A DNA stretch of 64,000 nt from Tritrichomonas musculus (GCA_039105265.1 JAPFFF010000015.1:1488001-1552000), one strand, 5' to 3'; shown: positions 9,637-19,629, numbered from the stretch's first letter. Made by a program: numbers and translations. The notes: generated by a model not told the origin, from the letters alone.

Positions 9637-11106
9637 TTATTCTGCAAGAAGATTATGTTCTTTAAGATATTCATAAATTTGAAGAAGTCTTGTGTATTTC
9701 TGGATTCTTTCGCCTCTTGCGCATGATCCTGTTTTGATGTATCTTGCACCAATAGCAACAGCTAAATCTGCAATGAGTGAATTGCAGGTTTCACCAGAAC
9801 GGTGTGAAACCATAACATTCTGATTTTCGTTCATAACAAGTCTTGCTGCATACATTGCTTCATAGATTGTACCAATTTGGTTAACCTTAAGAAGAAGTGC
9901 ATTGCACCATTTGTTACGAAGTCCCTCCTTAATTGTAGTTGGGTTTGTTGTATAAAGATCATCGCCAACAAGTTGGCAGCGAGATCCAATTGCTTCGTTA
10001 AGCTTAATCCAATGAGGATAATCTTTTTCATCAAGAGCATCTTCAATTGAAATGACAGCTGGATGTCTTGTAATTAAATCTTCCCAATATTTAATCATTT
10101 CATCACCAGTCTTGTTAACACCAACTTCAACTTCGTAGAGTTTTGTGTTTTTATCATAAAATTCTGAAGCTGCAGCATCAAGTCCAATTCGAACATCCTC
10201 ACCAACCTTATAGCCAGCTTCAGTAATAGCACGTTCAATGAAAGTAATAGCTTCTTCTGGTGTATCAAGTAATGGAGCATAACCTCCTTCATCTCCAAGA
10301 TTCTTTGCGGAAACACCTTTGTCCTTAACAAGGATGGCTCCAAGCTTATGATATACTTCGCATGCAATACGAAGTTGCTCTGGGAAAGGAAGTGACTCAC
10401 TTGGTGCAATCATGAATTCTTGGAGTTTAAGTTTTCCGCCTGCATGTTTTCCACCGTTTAAGATGTTGAAGAATGGAGTTGGAAGCTTGTAAGTAGTTGG
10501 CTTTGTTTCTTCATTGAAATAATATTGATTAGCTAAATATTCGAACAATTGTTGCTTGTTGAGGTTAGCTGCTGCGGTAGCTAAAGCAAATGAAGTAGCT
10601 GTTGTTGCGTTTCCACCAATTCTTTCCTTTAATTCTGTTCCATCTGCACGTTTAAGTTCATTATCAAGTTCTCTAAGTGAAGAGAATGTTAATCCCTTCA
10701 AACGAGGAGAGATGATAGTATTAACATTATTAACTGCTTGTAATGTTCCTTTTCCACCATAAAGGTTTGGTTTATCTGCATCACGAAGTTCACGTGCTTC
10801 ATTTGATCCGGTTGATGCTCCACTTGGGGCAGATGAGCGGCCTGCAAAAACGACTTCACCAAGATGAGTTGCATAAACATCGACTTCAACAGTTGGATTT
10901 CCGCGAGAATCGAGAACTTGACGTCCAACAAGATGATCAATTGTTGGTTGGTAGGCACGTTTTAATAAAAGGCGGCTAAGAACGCCAGCAACGTCTTCTG
11001 GCTTTGTATCAAGTAAATCATTTATTGCTTCATTAAGTACTTCTCGAATTTTATGATCTTTAATGTATTGTTCTGTTTGTTGTTGAGGAGTGAGTGGTAC
11101 TGTCAT
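9637..11106 (-). CDS. Enolase with N-terminal Dpy-30/RIIa-like dimerisation segment
   Basis: This glycolytic enzyme converts 2-phosphoglycerate to phosphoenolpyruvate. The 489-residue protein begins at 11106 (MTVPLTPQQQ). The 31 codons upstream in frame are excluded because they read through an A-rich tract and promoter repeats. Residues about 50-489 are a full enolase: VLDSRGNPTVEVD, SGASTG, the GGKHAGG region, DEGGYAPLL, the IEDALDEKDYPHW metal-site region, GDDLYTTNP, LLLKVNQIGT with the catalytic lysine, and MVSHRSGET. The usual IEDPFDQDDW motif is altered to IEDALDEKDYPHW. Residues about 10-48 (YIKDHKIREVLNEAINDLL, then KPEDVAGVLSRLLLK) match the two-helix Dpy-30/RIIa dimerisation pattern, absent from classical enolases but known in ENO4-type proteins. 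Confidence 0.93.
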   Translation of the reverse strand: MTVPLTPQQQTEQYIKDHKIREVLNEAINDLLDTKPEDVAGVLSRLLLKRAYQPTIDHLVGRQVLDSRGNPTVEVDVYATHLGEVVFAGRSSAPSGASTGSNEARELRDADKPNLYGGKGTLQAVNNVNTIISPRLKGLTFSSLRELDNELKRADGTELKERIGGNATTATSFALATAAANLNKQQLFEYLANQYYFNEETKPTTYKLPTPFFNILNGGKHAGGKLKLQEFMIAPSESLPFPEQLRIACEVYHKLGAILVKDKGVSAKNLGDEGGYAPLLDTPEEAITFIERAITEAGYKVGEDVRIGLDAAASEFYDKNTKLYEVEVGVNKTGDEMIKYWEDLITRHPAVISIEDALDEKDYPHWIKLNEAIGSRCQLVGDDLYTTNPTTIKEGLRNKWCNALLLKVNQIGTIYEAMYAARLVMNENQNVMVSHRSGETCNSLIADLAVAIGARYIKTGSCARGERIQKYTRLLQIYEYLKEHNLLAE

Positions 11107-11199
11107 TTCTTTCAGATGTGGCCAAATACTAACCGCTAATTTGAACTTATTTGACCAAATAATCATATAAAAAAAAAAAAAAATTGACCAAATAATCAT
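11107..11199 (-). promoter_or_regulatory. Triple TATTTGGYCA element upstream of enolase
   Basis: Read on the minus strand, TATTTGGYCA occurs three times just upstream of the enolase ATG: at 11119-11128 (as TATTTGGCCA), 11152-11161 and 11185-11194. The two distal copies belong to a perfect 16-bp direct repeat (11151-11166 and 11184-11199) separated by an A-tract. Spacing between copies is about 33 bases. A role as transcription-factor sites is inference. The repetition itself is seen directly. Confidence 0.45.
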
Positions 11200-12025
11200 T
11201 TAAAAATTATCATATAGATCTATATAAAACTCTTGATTTTCAAATATAATATATATTATCACAAAACCTATTTTCATCACAAATATAGTGAGATTTTTTA
11301 TTTTATAAATTTTTGAATGAGTATTCCAAAATAAACTCTTAAAATTTAATAAAATTTCAATGTTTATGCAAAAATAAAAATATATTTATATGAATATATT
11401 TTAGGCCATCAATAAATTTTCCTTAAATTTTCTAAAATTAAAAGATTTGTTAGCTTATAATTTAAATATTAATTTGGAAATTCTTTTAAAAAGATTATTT
11501 GCTTTTTTATAATCGCAACAAGTATTATAATTTAAAGTAATACACTAGCATATAATTACCAAAGCCAATATAAAAATAATTTATTCGAATTGATAATAAC
11601 TTGAAAGTTCTGCAATTCAAAAAAAATACTGACATCCAAGCTTATTTTTTCAAATTTTATATATATATACTTATTTGGTTTGATATTTATGAGATATTCT
11701 CCATTAAAAAGTAGGACTTTAAAAATATTGGCTTGATAAATACTCAAAATAAACTGAAGAATAAAATTTATTCAATTTTCAGAGGAAATAAAATTTTATA
11801 AATTTTTAATTTATATTTATATCTGAAGTTATAAATAATTATATAGAACAATTAATAATATAAGTATTATAAATCATATATATTTATTTGGTGATTTATT
11901 ACTTTAATGGTTAAAATGATTTCATCAAAAAACATATTTTGATACAACTAATATTGAATGGTCATTTAAATTATTTCAAATACTTTTCAATTTTAAGTGA
12001 GAAAAAAATTATTTTAATATCGTCC
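11200..12025. other. AT-rich intergenic region without recognised genes
   Basis: About 830 bases of very AT-rich sequence separate the enolase promoter from the EF-hand relic. Short TATATATA runs occur near 11240 and 11660. Open frames here are short and of random composition. Nothing else was recognised. Confidence 0.55.
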
Positions 12026-12220
12026 ATGCCTCCAAAAAGAGTTAGATCTAAAAAGGCTTCATCTAAGAAAATTTCACAAACGCAACTGGCCAAATTAAAA
12101 AAAGAGTTCGATTCGATTGATACTGACAAAAGTGGTGAACTTGATTAAAAAGAATTTTCACAAATTTTGAATTATCGTAACAAATTTGAGAGTAAAAACT
12201 TTTTTATAGGAATTTTCTGA
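12026..12220 (+). pseudogene. EF-hand protein relic
   Basis: An ATG at 12026 opens a frame (MPPKRVRSKK...) with a basic Lys/Ser N terminus like that of small EF-hand proteins such as centrins. Then come a helix (LAKLKKEFDSI) and the start of a calcium loop, DTDKSGELD. A TAA falls at loop position 10. The frame continues KEFSQILN, which would finish the loop and exiting helix, before losing similarity and meeting a second stop at 12218. Only one EF-hand is left. It is therefore a decayed or truncated host gene. The intact EF-hand gene at 53226 is only distantly similar. Confidence 0.65.
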
Positions 12221-13195
12221 AATATTAAAACTTTTTTAGAGGAATCTTTTTATTTTTTGAAAGGAGATCTAATATATTCAAAATTCTAATAACAAATTAT
12301 AATAGGCATTTGATAATTTATTAAATTGTTATTATATTATCAAATGAAAATAAATATATATGTAATTATTGAATTTATCAATACTCTAACAAGATATAAA
12401 TATTTGATATTTTTTCTTTCAATTCAATTTTGAGAAACAAAATTTGTATGAACTCATAGAAATACAGATGCTTTGAATAAAACAACCGAAAATACAAAGA
12501 CTATCATCATATTTGTCAAATGATAAATAGGCAATTTTAATTACCAACAATGATATTTTAACTTAAAGTTCACTGCAATGGTAAAAAAAAAAAAAAAAAT
12601 AATTTTATTTCTTTTAATGAAACCACTTTTTGAATAAAAATAAACAAGTTTAAAAATGTCATAAACTTTTTATGAGAAAAAAGTTTTTCAAAAAGTGTTA
12701 AAGAAATGAATTCCAGTTTGTCTAACCAACTTTTTGATCGAAGATAAATTATAATTCACCAAATTCACCTCAAGCATTACCAATTTCACCAATCGAGAGA
12801 TTCATTCACTTCTCAATCCAACATTAAAATATAAAATTTTTATCATAAAGAAATTTTTTGATTGTTATAAATTTAAAATTTTTTTTTTTTTTAGCTTTTG
12901 AAGAACTATTTCTAAAAATGGTATAGTATAGGCTTCCTTTTAATACTCTAATTTATATCTTTTACTAGATTATTTGAGATAAACCACATTTTTTATATAT
13001 AAAATTTAAATGATTTATGAAATTATATTTTCTGAGTTGAATAGCGTTAGACAGAATAACCATTCAAAATTTTGTTAAAAAAATTATCTCATAAATACGA
13101 TTTATCTTAGAAATATTTCTGAAATTCGAGCATTATTTTATTAGAACTCATTGAATTCATTTCACATTTTTAATTGTAATTTCTGGAAAGCATAA
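12221..13195. other. AT-rich intergenic region upstream of the rhamnosidase gene
   Basis: About 975 bases without a supported gene. There is an A-tract at about 12583-12600. CACTTTTTGAA or its complement occurs at about 12623-12634 and 12688-12697. A slightly richer patch at about 12755-12820 (ACCAATTTCACCAATCG) could be old coding sequence, but no frame is convincing. Confidence 0.5.
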
Positions 13196-15955
13196 ATGCA
13201 AATAAGCAAAATCAAAATAAATGGAATCGTCAATCCAATTGGATATCTTTTTGATAAATTACGCTGTTCATGGACGGTTTCTGGCACCAAAGCTAAACAT
13301 ACAGAATTTGTGAAAATTGAAGTTTCTAAAGACGAAAAGTTTGAAAAAATTATTTACCACAAAGAAGGATCAAATCTTAATTCAGCATGTGAAGTTTTAG
13401 AAATGACTCTTGAACCATGTACAAGATATTATATCAGAATTCAAGTTACAGCTGACAACAAAGAGCAAGCCCAAAAAGTTAGTTTCTTTGAAACCTCCAA
13501 ATTAAAACAAAAATGGCAAGCCAAATGGATCAAACCGCATCCCGAAGATACATATCATCCAATTTTTGAAAAAGAATTCCAAACCAAAGAAAACGTTACT
13601 TCAGCCCGCCTTTATATTTCAGGTCTAGGTCTTTATTCAGCCAAAATCAACGGCAAGAAAGTTGGAAATGAAATTCTTACTCCATATATGAGCGATTATC
13701 ACACCGAAGTCCAATACCAAACGTATGACATACTCAGCTACCTTCAGAAGAGCAACCAAATATCGGTTGAATTAGGCAATGGCTGGTACAAAGGCTTTTT
13801 TGGCCTTTCTCATTCCGACAAAAATTTTGGCAGTGAATTTCAATTGATTGCAGAAATTCACCTTCACTATAAAGACGGAACAGACGAAGTTTTTGGAACG
13901 GATGAGAGTTGGCATTACTCTGGCTCAGACACAGAAAACAGTGACATTTACAATGGTGAAATAATTGACCATCAACTTTGGCAAAACAAAGAAAACAAGA
14001 AAAAAAATGCGGTTGAAGGTGGAATTGAAGGTCAATTAATTGAACGTTACAGTTTACCTGTCATTGAACATGAAGAAAAAGAAGTTGAAAAAGTTATTCA
14101 TACTCCGAAAGGTGAAACCGTTTTGGACTTTGGTCAAAACTTCGCCGGTTATGTTCAATTTAACAATCGTTTCAAAGCTGGCACAAAAATCACTCTCGAT
14201 TTTGGCGAGATTCTTCAAGAAGGCAACTTTTGCAATTCCAATTATCGTGATGCAAAGTCGCATTTCGTTTACGTTTCCAACGGCAACGAAGAAGTTGTCA
14301 AGCCAAAATTCACTTACTTTGGATTCCGTTATGTTCGCGTAACAGGCTGGGAAGGCGAAGTTAATCGCTCTGATTTTGTAGGCAAAGCTTTGTATTCGGA
14401 CATGGAAATCACCGGACATATTGAAACTGGTCATTCCAAAGTGAACAAGCTGTTCTCAAACGTCATGTGGGGACAGAAGTCGAACTTTATTGACTTTCCA
14501 ACAGACTGTCCACAGAGAGACGAGAGACTTGGCTGGACTGGAGATGCGCAAGTATTCTCGGAGACAGCCTCATACAACATGTACACGTCTGCATTTTACA
14601 ACAAGTTCATTCACGACCTTCGTGTTGAGCAGAAGAAGCTCGATGGAATTGTGCCAGGTTACATTCCCGTGCTTGATAAGAAGATGGTTTCATTTGGGGC
14701 CGTTTGGGGTGATGTTGGCACTTTTTTACCAACTGTTCTTTATGAGCATTTCGGTGACATTGCGGCCCTTGAGCTGTACTATCCAATGATGAAGGACTGG
14801 GTTGACAAGATCACAAAAGAAGACAAGAAAAGAGGCGAACAAAAATTCCTCTTCGATTACAGTGACCAGTTTGGCGATTGGCTTGCACTTGATGGCCGAA
14901 CACAGCAAAGCTTCAAAGGCGCAACTGATGATTCATTCATTGCTTCCTGTTATTATGCAATGTCGGCCAAGATGGTTTCTGATGCTGCCAAGCTTCTTGG
15001 CAAAGAAGAAGAATCGCTCTCTTATTCAAAGCTTCACGATAACATAAAGAACGCAATCTTGGATGAATATTTCAGTGTAACTGGACGTCTGACAATTGAC
15101 ACACAAACGGGCTACATCGTCTCTCTTTATTCGAATATTTACAGGAATAAAGAACGCGTCATTTCTGGCCTGAAGAGTCGTTTACATAAAGATTGCTATA
15201 GAATTAAGGGCGGTTTTGTAGGTGCCCCAATTATGTGTAAGGTTTTGGCTGACAACGGCTTGATTGATGAAGCATTTTACTTCCTGTTGCAGGAAAGATT
15301 CCCGGGATGGATCCACTGTATCGATCTCGGCGCAACGACAATCTGGGAGAGATGGAATTCTGTTCTTGATAACGGCTTGTTGAGTGGAACATCGATGAAT
15401 TCATTGAATCATTATGCTTTCGGTTCGGTTGTTGAGTTTTTGTATCAAAATGTCTTCGGAATTCGTGCAATTGAGCCAGGCTTTAAGAAGGTTAAAATTT
15501 CGCCTTCTGTCGATTATAGGCTTCGTTATTTGAAGGGTTCTTACGACTCAGTCTTCGGCTCTTACAAAGTCGACTGGGAAATATTGAAGGATGGAAATCT
15601 TCATGTTAAAATTGAGGTTCCTTTCGATTGTTCAGCAGTTGTCGTGCTTCCTTACAACGAGGATAAAAAGGAGATCGAAGTTGGTCCTGGTCTTCATGAG
15701 TTCAATTACAAACCAACGAGAAACTTGCTCGCAAAATACACAACAAAGACGTTGTTCATTGACATGGTCCATGACGAAGAGGCAATGAATATTGTGAAGA
15801 AGACTTCACCAATGCTCTTCCACATGATGAGTTCTGATAATGAAGATTTTGTTCACGAAAACCTTGAATCTCTTAAGTCAATGTACTTCTTGGGATTCGA
15901 CTCGGCAACAATCGAAAAATTGATAAATGAATTGACTTCGATTTCATACAAATAA
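13196..15955 (+). CDS. Alpha-L-rhamnosidase (glycoside hydrolase family 78)
   Basis: The 919-residue enzyme would release terminal alpha-L-rhamnose from glycosides. Order: an Ig-like N-terminal domain (about 1-110, with NPIGY and RCSWTV), a jelly-roll rhamnosidase N domain (about 125-295, with SGLGLYSAKINGKKVG), a beta domain (about 300-410, DFGQNFAGYVQF), the catalytic six-hairpin barrel (about 420-760) with the family signature DCPQRDERLGWTGDAQ, and a C-terminal beta domain plus helical tail. The acidic residues of DERLGW belong to the catalytic motif. No signal peptide is seen, so an intracellular enzyme is predicted. The gene is visibly richer in G+C than its flanks, has no introns and is of bacterial type. 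Together these suggest lateral transfer from a gut or mucosal bacterium. Confidence 0.9.
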   Translation: MQISKIKINGIVNPIGYLFDKLRCSWTVSGTKAKHTEFVKIEVSKDEKFEKIIYHKEGSNLNSACEVLEMTLEPCTRYYIRIQVTADNKEQAQKVSFFETSKLKQKWQAKWIKPHPEDTYHPIFEKEFQTKENVTSARLYISGLGLYSAKINGKKVGNEILTPYMSDYHTEVQYQTYDILSYLQKSNQISVELGNGWYKGFFGLSHSDKNFGSEFQLIAEIHLHYKDGTDEVFGTDESWHYSGSDTENSDIYNGEIIDHQLWQNKENKKKNAVEGGIEGQLIERYSLPVIEHEEKEVEKVIHTPKGETVLDFGQNFAGYVQFNNRFKAGTKITLDFGEILQEGNFCNSNYRDAKSHFVYVSNGNEEVVKPKFTYFGFRYVRVTGWEGEVNRSDFVGKALYSDMEITGHIETGHSKVNKLFSNVMWGQKSNFIDFPTDCPQRDERLGWTGDAQVFSETASYNMYTSAFYNKFIHDLRVEQKKLDGIVPGYIPVLDKKMVSFGAVWGDVGTFLPTVLYEHFGDIAALELYYPMMKDWVDKITKEDKKRGEQKFLFDYSDQFGDWLALDGRTQQSFKGATDDSFIASCYYAMSAKMVSDAAKLLGKEEESLSYSKLHDNIKNAILDEYFSVTGRLTIDTQTGYIVSLYSNIYRNKERVISGLKSRLHKDCYRIKGGFVGAPIMCKVLADNGLIDEAFYFLLQERFPGWIHCIDLGATTIWERWNSVLDNGLLSGTSMNSLNHYAFGSVVEFLYQNVFGIRAIEPGFKKVKISPSVDYRLRYLKGSYDSVFGSYKVDWEILKDGNLHVKIEVPFDCSAVVVLPYNEDKKEIEVGPGLHEFNYKPTRNLLAKYTTKTLFIDMVHDEEAMNIVKKTSPMLFHMMSSDNEDFVHENLESLKSMYFLGFDSATIEKLINELTSISYK

Positions 15956-16158
15956 AAATTATTAAAAAAAAATTGCATATTTTTTAAATATGCTTTTAAA
16001 AATAATAAGAACAATAAAAAAAATTTATTTATTTAATAGTTGTGTTATTTCATCATTTTTTGAATAGTCAAAAGGCGTTTTTCACAAATTTTTAATTGAA
16101 TTAATCATTTATTTTTTTGTTGATTCAAAACTTTATTTTTAATTTTTTTTTTTTTTTT
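15956..16158. other. AT-rich spacer after the rhamnosidase gene
   Basis: This T/A-rich stretch contains a T-tract at about 16140-16158. No gene is seen. It borders the last isolated ankyrin block on the minus strand. Confidence 0.5.
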
Positions 16159-16264
16159 GGAATTTCATCTTTGATTTGTGCATCTATTCCTTTTCGTGTT
16201 AATAAAAGTTGAACCATTTTTGAATTTCCTTTTTCAACAGCTATATGCAATGCTGTCTTTTGAA
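16159..16264 (-). other. Isolated ankyrin-repeat block 5 (distal)
   Basis: The minus strand encodes FQKTALHIAVEKGNSKMVQL followed by LLTRKGIDAQIKDEIP, a nearly full ankyrin repeat, before entering an A-tract. The bases TGAAATTT (plus-strand 16275-16282) lie about 19 nt ahead of the TALH codons, as in the other blocks. It could be a final exon or a relic. Confidence 0.55.
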
Positions 16265-16742
16265 AAATGAATATAAATTTCATTCATATAAAAAAAAAAT
16301 TATGAAATTTTATTAAAATGCTTTAATTGATATTTTATTTATGAAAAACGATTATAAATTTGATTAAATTTATTTTGTTAAAACTCTATTTGAATATCAA
16401 TAAAAATGAATATTATCTAATGATTTGAATTGAAACATTACAAAAACAAAAATTTTAAGAATGCCATGAAATCAAAGAAAATAAACGTTATTAATAAAAT
16501 ATAGAATATCATTGAAATATATGATTATTAATTGCATTTATTATGTATTATGTAAATTTCATAATTTTTATGAAATTGAAATTTGATAATCAAAATTGAA
16601 TTAAACGATATAAAATGATTGAATTTTGAAATCACATTGAAATATTTGACAATGAAATTGTATTAATTTTTTTAACTTGGGAATTTCATTAATAAAAATT
16701 ATTTTAAAATGATGTTAAATACAGTAAATTATGAATCAATTT

Positions 16743-16837
16743 GGAATTAACATCTGTATTTGCATTTTGCAATAAAAGATCAACAATTTCAGTGTTATCA
16801 TTTTCTACAGCCAAATGCAACGCTGTTTCATTAAAAT
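16743..16837 (-). other. Isolated ankyrin-repeat block 4
   Basis: The minus strand reads FNETALHLAVENDNTEIVDL then LLQNANTDVN, the first about 28 residues of a 33-residue ankyrin repeat. The match stops after DVN-x-K. It is flanked on both sides by several hundred bases of AT-rich spacer. TGAAATTT precedes it by about 20 nt. Confidence 0.6.
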
Positions 16838-17370
16838 AAATATTATGAAATTTCATAAAATTTGTTTTATTTAAAACTACATAAAAACAAATTTGTTTTA
16901 AAATGATATAAAAGACTTTATTTGAAATTGTATGAATAAAAAATAATATTAGAAATTGAATAAATGAAAGAATGATTGGAAATTATATTAAAATTGATAA
17001 ATTATAAATCATATAAATCTATTATGATTTGAAATTCCATAAATATATAAATAAATGTAATTAAAATATTACATTTTTAACGTAATGAAAATTTTTTTTT
17101 TGTGAAATGAAATTGGCAATTTTTTTCAAATGTTATTAAATTCAATTATTTTTTGAAATGTAATTAATTAATTTATATTGAAATCATATTAATAAACATT
17201 AGATTTGAAATTACATTAGATTATATTTATATGGAATTTCATCAAAATAAGATTGTTTCGAATAGAATTAGACATTTAAAATAAAATGCTATTAACAAAA
17301 AAATTGAGAATTTTATTGAATTTTTGTTAATTGAATTTTATGAAAAAAAAATTGATTTGAATGAATAGAA

Positions 17371-17460
17371 TATTAACATCTATATCACTTCGATTTAATA
17401 GAAGCTGAAATATTTCTATATTTTGATTTTGAACTGCTATATGTAATGCTGTCCTATTAA
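17371..17460 (-). other. Isolated ankyrin-repeat block 3
   Basis: The minus strand reads FNRTALHIAVQNQNIEIFQL then LLNRSDIDVN. The boundaries match the other blocks: it begins F-N just before TALH and ends just after D-V-N. TGAAATTT lies about 19 nt upstream. Confidence 0.6.
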
Positions 17461-17904
17461 ATATAAATTTAAAATTTCATCAAAAATTGTTGATTTGAAA
17501 TATAATTTTTAAAATTAATTAGAAACGTGATTTAAAAACAATAGATTTGGAATTTCATTAAATTAAACTGTTGAAATGAAATAAAAATAATCAATATTTA
17601 ATGTTATTCAAATATAATATTTCTAATTGAATGAAAAATAAATCAATTAAAAATGTCATTAAAATAAAAAAAAAGTTTGAATTTCATTCATAAAATAACA
17701 GATGAAAAAACATCATTAGATAAATTTATATGAAATGTAATTACTAATATTAAATTTGTAATTGCATGAGAAATATTACTGATTTTCAATTCCATTAAAA
17801 CTATTTTGGTTTTTAATTGAGAAAGTCATAAAAACTTTTTTAATTTAATTCAAAAAATTCAATTGAAATGAAATGAGAAAAAAACTCAATTTTTTAAAAT
17901 TGAT

Positions 17905-18000
17905 TTAATATTAATATCAATATTTTTACATTCCAATAATAATTTAACAATATATGAATAATTTTTTTCAACTGCAATATGCAAAGCTGTTTTGTGAAAA
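17905..18000 (-). other. Isolated ankyrin-repeat block 2
   Basis: The minus strand reads FHKTALHIAVEKNYSYIVKL then LLECKNIDIN. It has the same start and end phase as the other blocks, with TGAAATTT about 19 nt upstream. Confidence 0.6.
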
Positions 18001-18234
18001 TTCAAACTCAAATTTCATTAAAATTCAATTTTTTTTGAAATTGAATTTGAACAAATTTCAGAACTTTATGAAATGAAAATATTTTATTAACTTCATTTTA
18101 AAAAGAATTTAAAGGAATGTGATTATTAAAACTAATTTGAAATTATATAAACAATTAATTAATGTTGAACATCATTTAAATTTGCATATAATAAGAAATG
18201 CTATTTTGAATATTTAATAAAAACATCATTAAAC

Positions 18235-18325
18235 TTTTCATTGATATTTATATTTTTATTTGAAAGTAATAACTTGACAATATCAGAATTTCCTTTTTCA
18301 ATAGCAATTCTAAAAATTGTCATAT
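18235..18325 (-). other. Isolated ankyrin-repeat block 1 (proximal)
   Basis: The minus strand reads NMTIFRIAIEKGNSDIVKLL then LSNKNININEK. The repeat is more diverged (TIFR replaces TALH) but in the same register. It lies about 150 bases beyond the stop of the DUF3447 frame, which itself ends inside an ankyrin repeat. Confidence 0.55.
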
Positions 18326-18477
18326 TCAATTTTGAAATGAAATTTCATTTGAAAGAAATTCATCCAAATTTTATTCAAAAATAAAAAATAATTGAAATTT
18401 TATTAATCATTACTTGAGACACCATTAAAAAGCAGATCAATATTGTAATTATATTTATAACAATTAATATTTGAACT

Positions 18478-19629
18478 TTATAAAACAAAATGTTTTGAAA
18501 CCGCTTTTGTATTCACATTAAAATTTTTATTTTTTTCTAACAAAAATTTTACAATTTCGTAATAATCATTCTTGCACAGCATTAACAATGTTTCAAAGTC
18601 ATTGTTTATATCATCATCGATGAATTCATAATTATAGTAATCAAAAACTTTTTGAATGTCAAAAACAAATTCAGTATCATTCAAAAAGTTGCTTCTCAAA
18701 TATTCTGCCAATTCATTGTTATGACATTTTATTGATTCATAAAAGCATTGAATGAATGAATTATTAATTGGTCTTAATTGAATTTCTTCAAGTAAATGAA
18801 TAAGTTCTGTATAATTTCCATGAATTGCGTAATTCCATAAAGAAGGTGTCAATTCAACCTTATTCAAATACAAATATTTGAAAATTTTAATTGAACCGTA
18901 AAAAGCAGAGTATTCAATTATTGTTGGCATTTTTTCAAGAAGAAAAGGATTCGTCTCAAATATTGATGGTCTTATTTCTGATGAAAGTGAAATATTGGCC
19001 TTGTTAATATTATAAACGAAATCTTCAACAGAATCATTTCGAATTAATTTACAAATAAAATCTTCATTTTCACCACTTTTTCTTTTTTCATTGAAAAATT
19101 CAATATTCTCATCTGAATAATTTGAATCAGTATCATTCTGAATTATTTCTCGAATTAATTCTTCTTTAAAAAATGGCTTGAATTCGGGATAAAAATAATT
19201 TGGGTATTTTTTTCTTTTATAATCATTTTTTGTAATGATGCATGTAATATAATTATTAGGTTTTATTATTTGTTCATTTAAAAGAAAAAGGATAATTCGC
19301 TTGTTATTCTTAAATATATTGAATATTTCATCATTTGAACAAAATTGATGGATTTCTTCTTTGAATTTTCGGATTATTTTTTCAATTTTCTCAAAAAAAT
19401 GTGTGCTTCTGTAATGATTATCTGAAATATTTGAAATTAAATGAAGAATTGCTTTTAATTTTTGGGGATTTATTTGATCTTGATCATATAAGATATTGAT
19501 ACTTTGTAAATCATTTCCTAAATCATTATTATTTTCTAAGTAATCAAGAAAAAATCTTTGAATTGCTTTCATTATTTCAAAAAAATTTGTTACATGTTTC
19601 ATTTTTTCTTTTCTTTTCTTTTTTTTCAA
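18478..19629 (-). CDS. DUF3447/ankyrin protein, probably 5' part of a longer interrupted gene
   Basis: The open frame encodes up to 383 residues; the likely start is M10 at 19602 (MKHVTNFFEI), after a lysine run. The N-terminal about 220 residues are helical and trichomonad-specific. Residues about 235-330 carry the DUF3447 pattern (PTIIEYSAFYGSIKIFKYLY, then an LW..AI-GN repeat). The final part begins an ankyrin repeat (ETLLMLCKNDYYEIVKFLLE) and ends at N-V-N-T-K before a few random codons and a stop. Five more ankyrin repeats follow downstream on the same strand, isolated in spacer. The gene may be spliced across long AT-rich introns or may be decaying. Such proteins form a huge trichomonad family of unknown role. 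Confidence 0.7.
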   Translation of the reverse strand: MKKKKRKEKMKHVTNFFEIMKAIQRFFLDYLENNNDLGNDLQSINILYDQDQINPQKLKAILHLISNISDNHYRSTHFFEKIEKIIRKFKEEIHQFCSNDEIFNIFKNNKRIILFLLNEQIIKPNNYITCIITKNDYKRKKYPNYFYPEFKPFFKEELIREIIQNDTDSNYSDENIEFFNEKRKSGENEDFICKLIRNDSVEDFVYNINKANISLSSEIRPSIFETNPFLLEKMPTIIEYSAFYGSIKIFKYLYLNKVELTPSLWNYAIHGNYTELIHLLEEIQLRPINNSFIQCFYESIKCHNNELAEYLRSNFLNDTEFVFDIQKVFDYYNYEFIDDDINNDFETLLMLCKNDYYEIVKFLLEKNKNFNVNTKAVSKHFVL

